Notes: generated from the sequence alone by a model not told the origin. A DNA stretch of 46,445 bases from Schizochytrium sp. CCTCC M209059 (GCA_000818945.1 KN805387.1:8637-55081); one strand, 5' to 3'; positions 1-9,572 are shown, counted from the first letter of the stretch. Made by a program: numbers and translations.

Positions 1-985
1 GGCGGCGCTTCACAGCTTGCAAACTTTTCTGGGAGCATGCGCCTAGGTCCGAGACCCACCTCGAAAAAGCTTGTTACTGGCTACGGAACATCTCCTCTGC
101 GCATGTCTGCGCTACACAGCTTGCAAGCTTGCACTTGGCGGCCAGCCATTCCTCTGCTATGAACCACACACGCATCCTCCGGACGCGAATTTAGTGAGGG
201 TTCTGCTTCCCTATGCGCACCCGTCAGGACCGAGTTCGATCAAATCGAACACTGGACTGTTCGAGTCGATAAGTTCTGCGATGCCATCACGATTGTAAAG
301 AGCGCCGCAGACACCACATACGTGGCAATGGTGAGTGTTTGGATCAAGGGTGTATGAAAGGAGGTTGTTAACGCAATTTGCAAAGACCTACATCGGATGG
401 CGGCTAGATCCAGTTGCGGCGCCCCTGAGGGGATTCACTAGCTATGAAGATTCGATTCAAAATCTCTGTGGAATTGTCCATCGGAGCCGTCTCATTTTCA
501 TCTTGCGGGTTGACCGACTTGTTCATTGGAGCCTTGTTATTGTCGACTTGCGAGTTATCCGGCCTCTCTCTATTTGCCGACTGTAACGGAACATGACTCA
601 TTTGAGCCCGAGAATGGCAACGCTTTCTGCTCGAATGCCTGACCCCCGCAGCTTGCACATGGCCTCGGTGGACAGCGGTCCTTTCGAGTACATTTCCGCT
701 GGTTTGCCCCACACTAGCACGAACAGCTTTGTCCACTTGAATGACGTCGACCGCATGAGGCACACGGGCATCTTTTTCGATACGAATGCGATCCGTTACA
801 CTTACTACAAGGTCGACTTGGGCATTGATCGCGCCTGCACGGTTTCTCACTCGTGTTGCACCTACAAGCCATTTCATTGACCCGCGTTAAAACCTTGCAT
901 GCGCACTTGGACGGTCCATGCTGGCTCGTGCCCCCGGCTCGGCTCGACTGGTCCCAGAATAAACGAAAGGCCCTAAATGACAACT
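1..985 (-). pseudogene. Decayed repeat copy A, Cys-rich (zinc-knuckle-like) protein remnant
   Basis: On the minus strand a reading frame starts near 870 with MACRCNTSEKPC and continues through clustered cysteines (PCSKCNGSH, CPCASCGRRH, SCSC). It then meets a TAG (near 716) where copy B has a Trp codon. The remaining coding potential lies in a different frame, down to ILNRIFIASESPQGRRNWI near 404, so the copy carries at least one stop and one frameshift. The DNA matches copy B (about 1084-2430) along most of its length, for example 205-385 against 1490-1670. It runs off the left window edge. The cysteine spacing suggests zinc binding. A Helitron or other transposon N-terminal region is my guess, not an identification. 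Confidence 0.5.
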
Positions 986-1083
986 AGGCAACGCGAACAA
1001 GGAAAAGACGCGCAAATTTTTAATTCCTTGTTCAAATTATACCCAATACGGGCGCAAACCACGAGCAAAAACCCGCTTTCAGA

Positions 1084-1360
1084 TCCGTTACATTCACTGC
1101 AAGGTCGCCTTGGGCATTAATCGCGCCTGAGGGGTTTCTCACTCTTGTTGCACCAGCAAGCCATCTCGTTAACCCGCGTTAAGGCTTTGCATGCGCAGTT
1201 GAACGATCCATGTTGGCTCGTGTCCCCGGCTCGGCTGGTCCATGTCGGCTTGTGCCCACGGCTCGGCTGGTCCTACTGGCAGATGGACGCAGTTGAACGG
1301 TCCATGTTGGCTCGTGCCCGGGCTCGGTTCGGCTGGTTCCAGAATAAACGAAAGGCTCCC
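1084..1360 (-). pseudogene. Truncated repeat copy C (start region only)
   Basis: Read on the minus strand, this stretch restarts the same protein (MACWCNKSEKP) but has a Leu where the other copies have Cys, followed immediately by an in-frame stop. Only the first ~30 codons are recognisable before similarity ends near 1084. The upstream flank (1170-1360) repeats the string ccatgttggctcgtg and the end cagaataaacgaaaggc found beside copy A (near 957). That shows the repeated unit includes noncoding sequence 5' of the frame. Confidence 0.45.
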
Positions 1361-1399
1361 CTTAGCAGATAGGCGACGCAACCGTGCAAAAGACGCCGC

Positions 1400-2430
1400 A
1401 ATACCCACACAGCTTGCAATATTGCACTTGTCTGCCAGCCACTCCTTTGCTTTGAACTACGAGACATCTTCCAGACGCGAAGTTAGTGAGGGTTCTGCTT
1501 CCCTCCGCCCACCCGTCAGGACTGGATCCGATCGGATCGAACACTGGACTGCTCGAGTCGATAAGTTCTTCTATGCCATCACGATTGTAAAGAACGCCGC
1601 AGACACCACATGCATGGCAATGGTGATTGTTCGGATCAAGGGTGTATGAAAGGAACTTGTTTACGCAATTTGCAACGAGTTCATCGGATGGCGGCTGGAT
1701 CCAGTTGCGGCGCTCCTCAGGCGATTCATCAGCGATGAAGATTCGATTCAAAATCTCTGTGAAATTGTCCATTGGAGCTGTCTCACTGTCCTCTTGCGAG
1801 TTCACCGACTTATCCGTTGAAGCCGTCACATCTTGCGAGTTACCCGGCCCCTCTCTGTTAGCCGACTGCGACGGAACATGACTCATTTGAGCCCGAGAAT
1901 GGCAACGCTTTCTGCTCGAATGCCTGCCCCCGCAGCTTGCACATGGCCTCGATGAACAGCGGTCCTTTCGGGTACATTTCTGCTTGTCTGTCCCACACCA
2001 GCACGAACAGCTACTGTCCATTGGAGCCGTCTCATTTTCGTCTTGCAAGTTGCCCGTCCCCTCTCTGTCTGCCGACTGTGATGCAACATGACTCATTTGA
2101 GCCTGAGGATGGCAACCCTCACTGCTCGAATGTCTTCCCCCACAGCTCGCACATGGCCTTTGCCTTGCACCAGCACGAACAGCTCTGTCCATGTGGATGA
2201 TGCCGACCGCACGAGGCACACGGGCATATTTTTCGATACGTGTGCGATCCGTTACATTTACTACAAGGTCGATTTGGGCATTGATCGCGCCTGCACGATT
2301 TCCCACTCTTGCTGCACCAGCAAGCCATTTCGTTGACCCCCGTTAAAGGTTTGCATGCTCGTTTGAACGGTCCATGTTGGCTCGTGCCCCGGGCTCGGCT
2401 CGGCTCGGCTGGTCCCGGTAAAATGAAAGA
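1400..2430 (-). pseudogene. Decayed repeat copy B with internally duplicated Cys-rich module
   Basis: This is the longest copy. The start region (MACWCSKSGKSC, near 2319) lies in one frame and the rest in another, so a frameshift separates them. In the second frame the module RPCASCGG(R)HSS, QMSHV, QSA(D/N)REG, ETAPMD occurs twice in tandem; at DNA level 1865-1950 repeats at 2077-2161. Downstream the frame continues through TEILNRIFIADESPEERRNWI to HHCHACGVCGVLY, a CxxCxxC cluster, near 1585. The two modules share the pattern CxCWC, KC, RC, RPCASC. These look like metal-binding knuckles of a transposon-encoded protein, but no catalytic domain is present to name the family. Confidence 0.5.
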
Positions 2431-2599
2431 ACTTAATGGCGGATAGGTGACATGCGCTGTTGAACAGCCCTTTTGAACGTAAAAGCTTGTTACCAGCTCG
2501 GCTCGGCTGGTCCCGGAAAAAATGAAAGGCCCTAAAAGCGGTGAAAATAGACTCTGGCTTTCATCTTATCTTGCCTCATGGTGAAACACGGGCTCAAAC

Positions 2600-3550
2600 A
2601 GCAAATTCTTGTTCAAATTTTTATGACTAATATGGACACAAACCACGAGCGCCCCCCGACATAAAGATCGTGCAAAAACGCACTTCAGAAACTTGCACTT
2701 GTCCGCCAGTCACTCCTTTGCTATGAACTACGACGCGACCGGGCCAAAGACGCCGCAATTGCTCAAGTTTCTTCTCCAGCTTTTTATGACCAATATGGGC
2801 ACAAACTACGAGCCTCCCCCCCCCAACATAAAGAACATGCAAAAACGCACTTCAGACATTGTGTTCGAATTTGTTCGCCAAAATGAAGACCCGAAGGCAT
2901 GGAAAGCGGAGATGACGCTACATTTTCACAGCATGATGAATACGATGACCTCAAATTTTCAGAGCGCCCGTCAGCTCTCGCGCATCTCAGTAGACTTTCT
3001 CGTGGAACGCCTCTATGCTTGGTTTTCGATGAACTTCCCATGAGAGCGTTTCAACGAGTCATCCATCGTCTCTTCGAACCACTTCTTAGTGGCCTGTACG
3101 TAGAGGCCGCGCCGGTATACAGGTTTTTGAGCATCCATGGTATCAGCCGCTCACTCTGAAAACGAACATTTCTTAACTTTTCTATCACAAAACTTTCGCA
3201 AGCAGAGATGCTATCCTGAAGCGCATTGATCATGCATGTGAATAACCTTTCGCTACTTTCCCTCTTGTCGGTGCGATTCCAGTCTTTACCCAACTGAGGA
3301 CCCGAACGTGTGGGAAGTGGAGTTGTCGCTGCGCCTTTGCAATTTGATCATCGAAATGATGACGTCGGTTTCGAGCAGCGCTTACCTGTTTATGATGACG
3401 TTGATTTTGAGCATGTGGCACGGTTTCTCGCTGAAGACCCGCGACCCGACAAGGACTGATGAGCGAATCATGTCTCCGCCGGATACCGCGTTGGATCTCG
3501 TCGAGAACTTGTATAGTAAGAGCGCAAATGTTCATGCTCGATTCGATCGG
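2600..3550. repeat. Further degenerate repeat-derived sequence
   Basis: Two segments, about 2618-2690 and 2786-2858, are near-copies of each other (ttttatgac-aatatgg-cacaaac-acgag, then aaaaacgcacttcaga). The piece at 2692-2735 matches the flanks of copies A and B (cttgcacttg, gccagccactcctttgct). Further right, 2884-2965 and 3297-3375 share a weaker resemblance (gaagacccgaa-gc-tgg-aa-gcgga). Only short open frames exist (up to ~116 codons) and none resembles a protein I recognise. I read this as older, more eroded members of the same repeat family. Confidence 0.4.
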
Positions 3551-4338
3551 GACTGAGCCTACGTTTCCCCAATGCAGAGCTATGCAGCAAAGATCGCGAC
3601 CACCCTCGTAGTGCGGATCGCAAAGGCAACGAGGAGAAGTGCCGATTTGTGCGACCGAGCAGGGCTCAGGATGACTGCAGGGTCGCTTTTCGTTCTTTTC
3701 GTAGGGGCAGTTTGTTCTGTACCCACCATGTGGTCTTCATGTTTGAAAGTGTTGGATCATGAGGCAGGGTGCCATGCAGCATTTCTTTTCGGCACGCGTG
3801 AGCGCCGAAGGCCTTTAGGTCAGCGCGGGCAAGGCCAACCCGTCAAAGCGCGAGCCTCGACAACTTGGCCTCTCCCTCGGGCTTACGAGCTGTACGGAGC
3901 ACGTGGTGGTGCGTATTCAGACAGACAGAGCAAGAGAGAGGGGCGGCGACCACTTTGCTGCCCGCCCGTCCGCTCGGCGAATCGGAGTCCGCGCAAGCGC
4001 AGCTTCGGCACGGCAAGCGCTCCGTTGCGCACAACAACAACTTGGAGATAACTCCATTCTGGAGGGTAGTAGACCGACCGCCGTCGTGTGCATCAAATAA
4101 TGGACCACGTAGTATCATACGTGGTACAAGGGGCATTTGAGGACGGGTCTCCTGCACAAGAAATTATGGCCGGCTCCTGTGTATGCATCCGCGCGGTGCT
4201 TCGATAAGCAAGGCGGCGGCAGGGGCACAACTTGAAATTGTTATTTCTTTTTTCCCATGCATTTGCAAACGTTCCTTGTCCCCTTTTAGATAACAAAAAT
4301 AACGAAATGGTGGTTGTATTAGGCCTAGTCTTCGATGC
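3551..4338. other. Gene-free interval with one palindrome
   Basis: The longest open frame (3572-4051, + strand) has no recognisable domain and an unconvincing composition. The only clear structure is the perfect 8-bp inverted repeat at 4104-4125. The right end is the 3' flank of the P450 gene. Confidence 0.4.
4104..4125. repeat. Perfect 8-bp inverted repeat, 6-base spacer
   Basis: The arms accacgta and tacgtggt are exact reverse complements separated by gtatca. The element lies about 215 bp beyond the stop codon of the P450 gene. It could be a protein-binding palindrome or a chance hairpin; nothing around it decides. Confidence 0.4.
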
Positions 4339-5979
4339 CTATGTGCGCGCGACGGGACGAAGGTGAATGGGGCACGGGTTGAGCGTCATCCAGACAATCG
4401 GATCTTCTTGAAAGTCCTCGCCTGGATGATGTTCAAAGTCGAAGCGTTGGAAAAGCTTAATGAGTGTGAGTTTGAGCTCAAGGTTGGCAGCAAGACTCCT
4501 GCCGACACAGTTGCGAGCGCCGAGACTGAACGGGAGAAAGGCGTAATGACGGCCGAGGACTGCAACTTCGGTCTTGAGGGGCAGGCTGTCCTTTTCCAAT
4601 CGCTCGAGCCAGCGCTCAGGCAGAAACTCGTTGGGGCGATCATACAGCGCCGGATCGCGCTGCGTCAGGTTGGGGAAAACGACCACCTGGCAGCCTTTGG
4701 GGATGACGTGGTCGCCGATGCGCACGTCTTCGACGGGTTCTCGCGTGAAGGCTGCGGGCGGATGGAGCCGCATCACCTCGATGAGGACGGCGTCCATGAA
4801 AGGCAGAGCCTGAAGGTCCTCAAAGCTCGGATTAACGCTGCGGTCCGTGCCCAGCACCGCTTCGAACTCTTGACGGAGCCGTCTTACATGGGCAGGATCG
4901 CTCGCCGCGAGCTGGTAGAGTGTCATCGTGAGGACGTTGGCGGTCGTGTCGTGACCGGCAAAGAGCATCGTTTGAATGTTGTCCACGATTTGCTGCTGTG
5001 AGAGCTTGCGCTCGGTGCCCGGGACCGAGGTAGCGAGCATAACATCAAGGAGGTCTTTGGGGGCGCCGCTTTTTTCGCTCGCGACCTTGCGCGAGTTGAC
5101 AATGGCACGCACGTGTCCATCCAAAGTGGCCATGGCGCGATCGAATTCCTTGTTGATGGGCAACGGGGCCCACGTCAGGTACTTGAGCGGTGGCATTGTG
5201 GTGCGATAGTTGAGTGTGCTGAGAATGGTTTGGAAACAGCTGTACAAGGGGGCGTCGGCCGAGGTGGGTGCGCGCACGCTGCCAAAGTCGTACGAAAAGG
5301 CAAATTTGCCTAGCACGTCCATTGTCAGCTTGAGCGTTTCCTCCGAGGCCTCAAAGGTCGTGCCTGCGTCTGCAACGCCCTGCAATTTGTCGACAAACTG
5401 CTGTACGGACTCGGTGGCGGCTCCTAGCGCGTTGCGTAAGAGGTCGTCGTGGAACCCGTGTTCTAGGATGAGTCGCTGGTCGTGCCACTCGGGGCCCGAG
5501 GTGGCGAGCACGCTTCGTCCGATGAGCGGCTTACTCACCTTGTAGGCCTCACCTTTGAGGAACTTGTCGAGATTCTTTTTCGACAAAAGCTCGCGGACCT
5601 CATTGGCGCCATGAATGACCACAGTGCAGGCCACATTTGGCACGTTGCGCGCAATCGTGGAGTTGAGTCGCCACATGGCGAGTATTCCCTTTTTGCGAAG
5701 CCCTGGGTCGCGCTCGAGTCGGCGCCGCAGCGCGCCCAAGATTTTGGTGCGGATGCTGTCAAGGGAGATGGGCAAGCCTTGCAGGAACTCCTCCGAGGTC
5801 GCCCAGCCAAAAAGACGGCCCTCGCGCGTGGGATCCGAGCCCAGGCTTGGGAGCGCGAGCAGCATGCGATGCGTGCGCACCACCTGCTTCCAGTACGCCA
5901 GCACGCGAAGGACCACGAAGGCCGCGGCGCAGGCGAAGGCCATTTTCCGCACCGCTGCGGTCAGCGTCGCGGTCGCCAT
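4339..5979 (-). CDS. Cytochrome P450 monooxygenase
   Basis: A 546-residue heme-thiolate monooxygenase, probably anchored in the ER membrane by the N-terminal hydrophobic segment FACAAAFVVLRVLAYW at about residues 14-29. All P450 hallmarks are present in order: the I-helix oxygen-activation motif AGHDTT (about 340), the K-helix ExxR as EVMR (about 400), PERW (about 450), and the heme-binding loop FSLGARNCVG with its cysteine ligand near 494. The length is normal for a microsomal P450. The sequence looks like the broad CYP4/CYP97-type assemblage of fatty-acid and terpenoid oxidases, but neither subfamily nor substrate can be assigned. The chosen ATG has A at -3 and G at +4. The gene has no intron and is head to head with the serine dehydratase. 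Confidence 0.95.
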   Translation of the reverse strand: MATATLTAAVRKMAFACAAAFVVLRVLAYWKQVVRTHRMLLALPSLGSDPTREGRLFGWATSEEFLQGLPISLDSIRTKILGALRRRLERDPGLRKKGILAMWRLNSTIARNVPNVACTVVIHGANEVRELLSKKNLDKFLKGEAYKVSKPLIGRSVLATSGPEWHDQRLILEHGFHDDLLRNALGAATESVQQFVDKLQGVADAGTTFEASEETLKLTMDVLGKFAFSYDFGSVRAPTSADAPLYSCFQTILSTLNYRTTMPPLKYLTWAPLPINKEFDRAMATLDGHVRAIVNSRKVASEKSGAPKDLLDVMLATSVPGTERKLSQQQIVDNIQTMLFAGHDTTANVLTMTLYQLAASDPAHVRRLRQEFEAVLGTDRSVNPSFEDLQALPFMDAVLIEVMRLHPPAAFTREPVEDVRIGDHVIPKGCQVVVFPNLTQRDPALYDRPNEFLPERWLERLEKDSLPLKTEVAVLGRHYAFLPFSLGARNCVGRSLAANLELKLTLIKLFQRFDFEHHPGEDFQEDPIVWMTLNPCPIHLRPVART

Positions 5980-6240
5980 CGTGCAGTGCTCTTCACGATC
6001 TTCCGTGTTGCTTTCCCGTCCTCGCGTCCGCGTTTACGCTCTGGCTGTCCGAGGCCGTCTCTCCAGTCTGCCGAGCAGTGCGGAATCCGCAGTGCGTCCC
6101 ATCGCCAGATCGCGACCTGGCCCCATTTTGCGTTGCGCAGATATCGAGTCCGCCCCCTCGACAACTTGAGACTGTGACTGTGATCGCGACTGGGACTGTT
6201 CAAGGGCGACCGGGACTCGTAGTTGTGGGCGACGAACTTG

Positions 6241-6333
6241 AAGCAGAAGAAGAAGAAAGAAGAAGAAAGAGAAAAGAAGAAAGAAGAAGAAGAAAGTAGA
6301 AGAAAAAAGATGAAGAAAGAAGAGGAGGCTTTG
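6241..6333 (+). repeat. GAA/GAAA-rich polypurine tract
   Basis: Nearly uninterrupted runs of gaa, gaag and gaaaga units, with purines on the + strand over about 90 bases and only isolated pyrimidines near the edges. It lies between two divergent genes and is a mirror-repeat-like tract of the kind that can adopt triplex DNA. Confidence 0.7.
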
Positions 6334-7160
6334 CCTCCGACCAGCAGCAGGCCTTCCCTCATCAGATCGCGTCACAATGACTCCCAGTCGGCGGCACGGC
6401 CAATTGGCCATCGCCCGACCGCCCCACCGTTGTGTGTTGCTTGCCCTCGTGCAGCGCTCGCTCGCGGGCGACCGCACCGAGACAGCCGTCCAGCAGCTGG
6501 CTGGCAGCTGTTGCTTGCTCCAAACTGAGTTGCGCAGAGCGCGGCGTTTCCCGCCCGCCGAGCCCCGGTGCCTGCCTCCGGGAACGTGCGGGAACGCAGC
6601 TTCCCGCGCAGCGCAGAACCGGGCGGGCGTTCTGCAGCTAGCCTAGCTCTCTCTCTCTCTCTCTCTCGCTGTTCTCGCGCCAGCGGTGGCGGCGGCTGCG
6701 CGCACCTGCTACAGCAGCAGCGGCATCCCGCGCGCGACTTCGCGGCCGCCCACGCGCGAAGACCGCGCCCGCGCCCGCGCCCGCGCCCCAGCAGCGGGCG
6801 CTTGGTCCGGGTCCGTCGCCGGATCTGGGCAGCGAGCGTGCCTTGCCGCTTTCTTCGCCCTCTCGCCTCGCCGCGAGCGCCCTTTCTCCGCCGCCGCCGC
6901 CGCGCCTGGAAAGGCAGCTGAGGCTGGCGGCTGGCCGGGTCAGCGGAGACGCAGAGGCGAGGTCCCCCGGGAGAGAAAGGGCCACAAGGGAGGGGGGGAG
7001 GAGGGAAGAAGAAGAACGGCGGCGCCAAGACGAACTTCACGGCAGGCACGTCGCAGACAGACAGACAGACAGACAGACCCCAGCAGATCTCCATCCTAGG
7101 GCAGCGGGCCGAGGCATCGACAGCGCGCAGGGCAAGGCAGAGTCGACAGCAGAGCAAAAG

Positions 7161-7164
<4 letters not shown>

Positions 7165-7206
<42 letters not shown>
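7165..7206 (+). repeat. (CAG)n microsatellite in the 5' leader
   Basis: About 14 consecutive agc/cag units, 25 bases upstream of the serine dehydratase start codon, so it is probably transcribed as part of the leader. Confidence 0.75.
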
Positions 7207-7210
<4 letters not shown>

Positions 7211-7230
7211 GGAGCGAGAGCGAGAGAACG

Positions 7231-8787
7231 ATGCTGGCCAGACAGTCCCTTCGGGCCCTGGGCCGGCGCGCAGGTGTGGTGAGCCTGGCGACGCGAGGCG
7301 TGACAACGTCGACCTTCGAGCTCTTCAAGATCGGCGTCGGTCCGTCGTCCTCGCACACGGTGGGACCCATGAAGGCGTGCAACGACTTCGTCGACCGTCT
7401 CCGCGAGGAAAACCTCCTCGACGCCACGGACCGCGTCGAAATTGAACTCTTCGGCTCCCTCTCGCTCACCGGCAAGGGCCACGCCACCGACCAGGCTTGC
7501 CTTCTCGGCCTCTCCGGCATGGCCCCGGACAAGGTCGAGGACGCCGTCGGCGTCCTCCACGCCATCTCGCGGGACCGCGTGCTCAAGCTCGGCGGCGAAA
7601 AGTTCATCTCCTTCGAAGAGCGCGAACAGCTCCACTGGAGCTTTGATCGCAAAAAGGAGCACTCCAACGCCATGACCGTGCGCGCGCTTGGCGATGGCGG
7701 CAAGACCCCCCTTCTCGAGGAAACCTACTTTAGCATCGGCGGCGGCTTCATTCGCACCTTGCAGGAGATGCACGCCTCCAAGGAGGACCTCAAGGAGGAA
7801 AAGGAGGCCAATCAGCTCGACCTTCACTTCAAGAACATGAAGGAGCTCCTGAACATTTGCGCCACCAAGCAAATGGACATTGCCGAGGTCATGCGTCACA
7901 ACGAACGCCACAAGGGCTTCTCCGATGAGGAGATCGACGAGCGTCTCGACCGCATCTGGGGCGTCATGAACAGCTGTGTCGAGCGCGGACTCAACAGTAC
8001 CGAGCCCGTGCTTCCTGGCCGCCTCGAGGTCAAGCGTCGCGCACCCAAGCTTTTCCAAAAGGAAAAGCGCTTCGCGCGCAGCAACTCCATGGGCGCTGAA
8101 AACGATTCGTCCATGCCCCTGCTCAACGGCATGTCTAAGCTCTCCATGTACGCCATTGCCGTCAACGAGGAAAACGCTGGCGGATGGTCGCAAATCGTTA
8201 CCGCGCCCACCAACGGCGCTAGCGGCATCATTCCCGCTTGCATCAAGCACCTCCTGGTCGATCTCCTCAACCCGCGCACCGTCCGCCAGCTCCCGAACCT
8301 CTACCCGACGTACGAGGATGCCATGGTCGAGGCGCCCCGTCGCTTCCTGCTCACGGCTGCTGCCATTGGCGCGCTCTTCAAGCAAAACGCATCCATTTCG
8401 GGTGCCGAGGCTGGCTGCCAGGGCGAGGTTGGCGTGGCGAGCTCCATGGCTGCAGGCGGTCTCGCCGCCTGCCTGGGTGGCTCTCCGGGCCAGGTAGAGA
8501 ATGCCGCCGAAATTGCCATGGAGCATTCGCTCGGTCTCACTTGCGACCCCATTGATGGTCTCGTGCAGATCCCTTGCATTGAGCGCAATGCCATGGGTGC
8601 CACCAAGGCCATGAACGCGGCTGCTCTTGCCATCGTCTCGGCCGAGGAGACTCACCACATCTCCTTTGACACCGTCGTTGAGGTCATGCGTCAGATCGGA
8701 AACGACATGAAGGAGGAGTACAAGGAGACCGCTCTTGGTGGCCTTGCTCTCGCCAACAAGATTACGCGCTCCTCGCCGGCCTGCTAG
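7231..8787 (+). CDS. L-serine dehydratase, iron-sulfur type (bacterial SdaA-like), probably mitochondrial
   Basis: A 518-residue enzyme that deaminates L-serine to pyruvate and ammonia. Residues 1-27 are Arg/Ala/Ser-rich without acids, as in a mitochondrial presequence. The beta domain starts with FELFKIGVGPSSSHTVGPM (SSSHT at 39-43). The alpha domain carries TAPTNGASGIIP, then AGCQGEVG and CDPIDGLVQIPC. The three Cys expected to bind the [4Fe-4S] cluster are C396, C438 and C449. Both domains are in one chain, as in E. coli SdaA (about 454 aa), with the extra length mostly the presequence. This differs from the PLP-dependent serine dehydratase of animals and fungi. There is no intron, and codon use is strongly GC-biased at third positions, which suggests good expression. 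Confidence 0.95.
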   Translation: MLARQSLRALGRRAGVVSLATRGVTTSTFELFKIGVGPSSSHTVGPMKACNDFVDRLREENLLDATDRVEIELFGSLSLTGKGHATDQACLLGLSGMAPDKVEDAVGVLHAISRDRVLKLGGEKFISFEEREQLHWSFDRKKEHSNAMTVRALGDGGKTPLLEETYFSIGGGFIRTLQEMHASKEDLKEEKEANQLDLHFKNMKELLNICATKQMDIAEVMRHNERHKGFSDEEIDERLDRIWGVMNSCVERGLNSTEPVLPGRLEVKRRAPKLFQKEKRFARSNSMGAENDSSMPLLNGMSKLSMYAIAVNEENAGGWSQIVTAPTNGASGIIPACIKHLLVDLLNPRTVRQLPNLYPTYEDAMVEAPRRFLLTAAAIGALFKQNASISGAEAGCQGEVGVASSMAAGGLAACLGGSPGQVENAAEIAMEHSLGLTCDPIDGLVQIPCIERNAMGATKAMNAAALAIVSAEETHHISFDTVVEVMRQIGNDMKEEYKETALGGLALANKITRSSPAC

Positions 8788-9297
8788 TTCATCATCGTCA
8801 TCCTACTTCTTTCTGCCACCTTGCGATGTGTATGTACACTATGAAAGGGCTGTCTTGACATTAGCTTCTTGCTGGTCAAATTCGCTCTCTACCTACTACC
8901 TACTACTCATGTTCATCTTTTTGTGCGCTTTCAATCCTGTGACGAGTCCTTGGCCTCATTCATGCAATCTTCACGACACTTCAGACATTGTGGAAGAAAA
9001 GGGAGTACTACCTGAATGATTCTGTGCATACATACATATACGTACATTCGTCTTGCCTTGCCTTGCTGGCCTTGTCATGACGCTTCAGACATTGTGAGAA
9101 AAAAAAAAAAAAAAGAGTACCTGAATGATTCCGTGCATACATACGTACATACATACCATACATACGCCTTGCCTTGCTGGCCTTGTCATGATTAATCCCT
9201 TTTTAGACTGGAGACCCAAGCGAGTCGAACTCGTTTATCTTCCCACCTCACGCCGAGAACGCAAAAAATAATTTAAAAAAATCGAATTCAAAAAAAA
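8788..9297. other. 3' flank of serine dehydratase gene, no further gene
   Basis: AT-richer noncoding sequence containing the tandem duplication 8976-9191, homopolymer A runs and the Pol III terminator of the neighbouring tRNA (A8 at 9290-9297 on the + strand). No open frame of interest. Confidence 0.5.
8976..9191 (+). repeat. Tandem duplication of a ~108-bp noncoding unit
   Basis: Copy 1 (8976-9080) and copy 2 (9081-9191) share in order cttcagacattgtg, an A-rich stretch, acctgaatgatt-gtgcatacata, and ccttgccttgctggccttg followed by tcatga. They differ in the length of the A run and in the tacatacgta portion. This is a recent head-to-tail duplication in the 3' flank. Confidence 0.8.
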
Positions 9298-9402
9298 TAC
9301 TTCGGTCGGGGATCGAACCCAAGACTTGCAGGGTCTTTCAAGACGAGTTCATACGACTCTCAAGATGTAAACCTACCACTCTACCAACTGAGTTACCGAA
9401 GC
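9298..9402 (-). tRNA. tRNA, probably Val (anticodon UAC), with a 32-nt intron
   Basis: On the minus strand the cloverleaf folds fully: acceptor GCTTCGG with CCGAAGT (one G-U at 1-72), D arm ACTC/GAGT, anticodon stem GTAGG/CCTGC, T arm TTGGG-TTCGATC-CCCGA, discriminator A. Box A (TAACTCAGTTGG) and box B (GGTTCGATCCC) are intact. The anticodon loop reads TTTACA, then 32 extra bases, then C, so the intron lies after base 37, the canonical eukaryotic site. Removing it leaves 73 nt with anticodon TAC. Eight T residues follow directly as a Pol III terminator. The Val call depends on the exact splice positions; the tRNA call itself is firm. Confidence 0.88.
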
Positions 9403-9572
9403 ATTCACAAGGTGAAAGGTAGGAACGCTTTCTTATAATGGCAAAGACGCAATACTCTCAAGCGATAAAGTCGATCCTTTGTCATTGGTTCAGCCTCGCA
9501 AGACCAAGCTTTCCCAAATCTCACTCTATCTTGCAGGACATTAAAATTGCTTTCTGAGATTGTTAATTTTAC

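Larger units (their letters stand above)
5980..7230. promoter_or_regulatory. Shared upstream region of P450 and serine dehydratase genes, simple-sequence rich
   Basis: This 1.25-kb interval separates two divergently transcribed genes and must hold both promoters and leaders. It contains a ~90-nt purine-only-like tract (6241-6333), (CT)n at 6647-6668, (CCCGCG)n at 6760-6787, (ACAG)n at 7054-7077 and (CAG)n at 7165-7206 just before the dehydratase ATG. Long open frames across it come from high GC and repeats; none has protein-like content. Confidence 0.5.

Noticed and set aside
3455..3475. Hammerhead-like ctgatgag core
   Set aside because: The required GAAA box and flanking helices are missing.
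3572..4157. Overlapping ORFs of 90-160 codons
   Set aside because: Amino-acid content resembles random GC-rich translation, there is no homology I can name, and they overlap on both strands.
7096..8658. 520-codon minus-strand frame antisense to the serine dehydratase
   Set aside because: A shadow of a high-GC coding gene; its translation has no recognised domain while the + strand matches SdaA throughout.
9200..9260. Possible second tRNA (T-loop-like sequence agtcgaact on the minus strand)
   Set aside because: The T stem pairs poorly and no matching 5' acceptor half occurs within tRNA distance.
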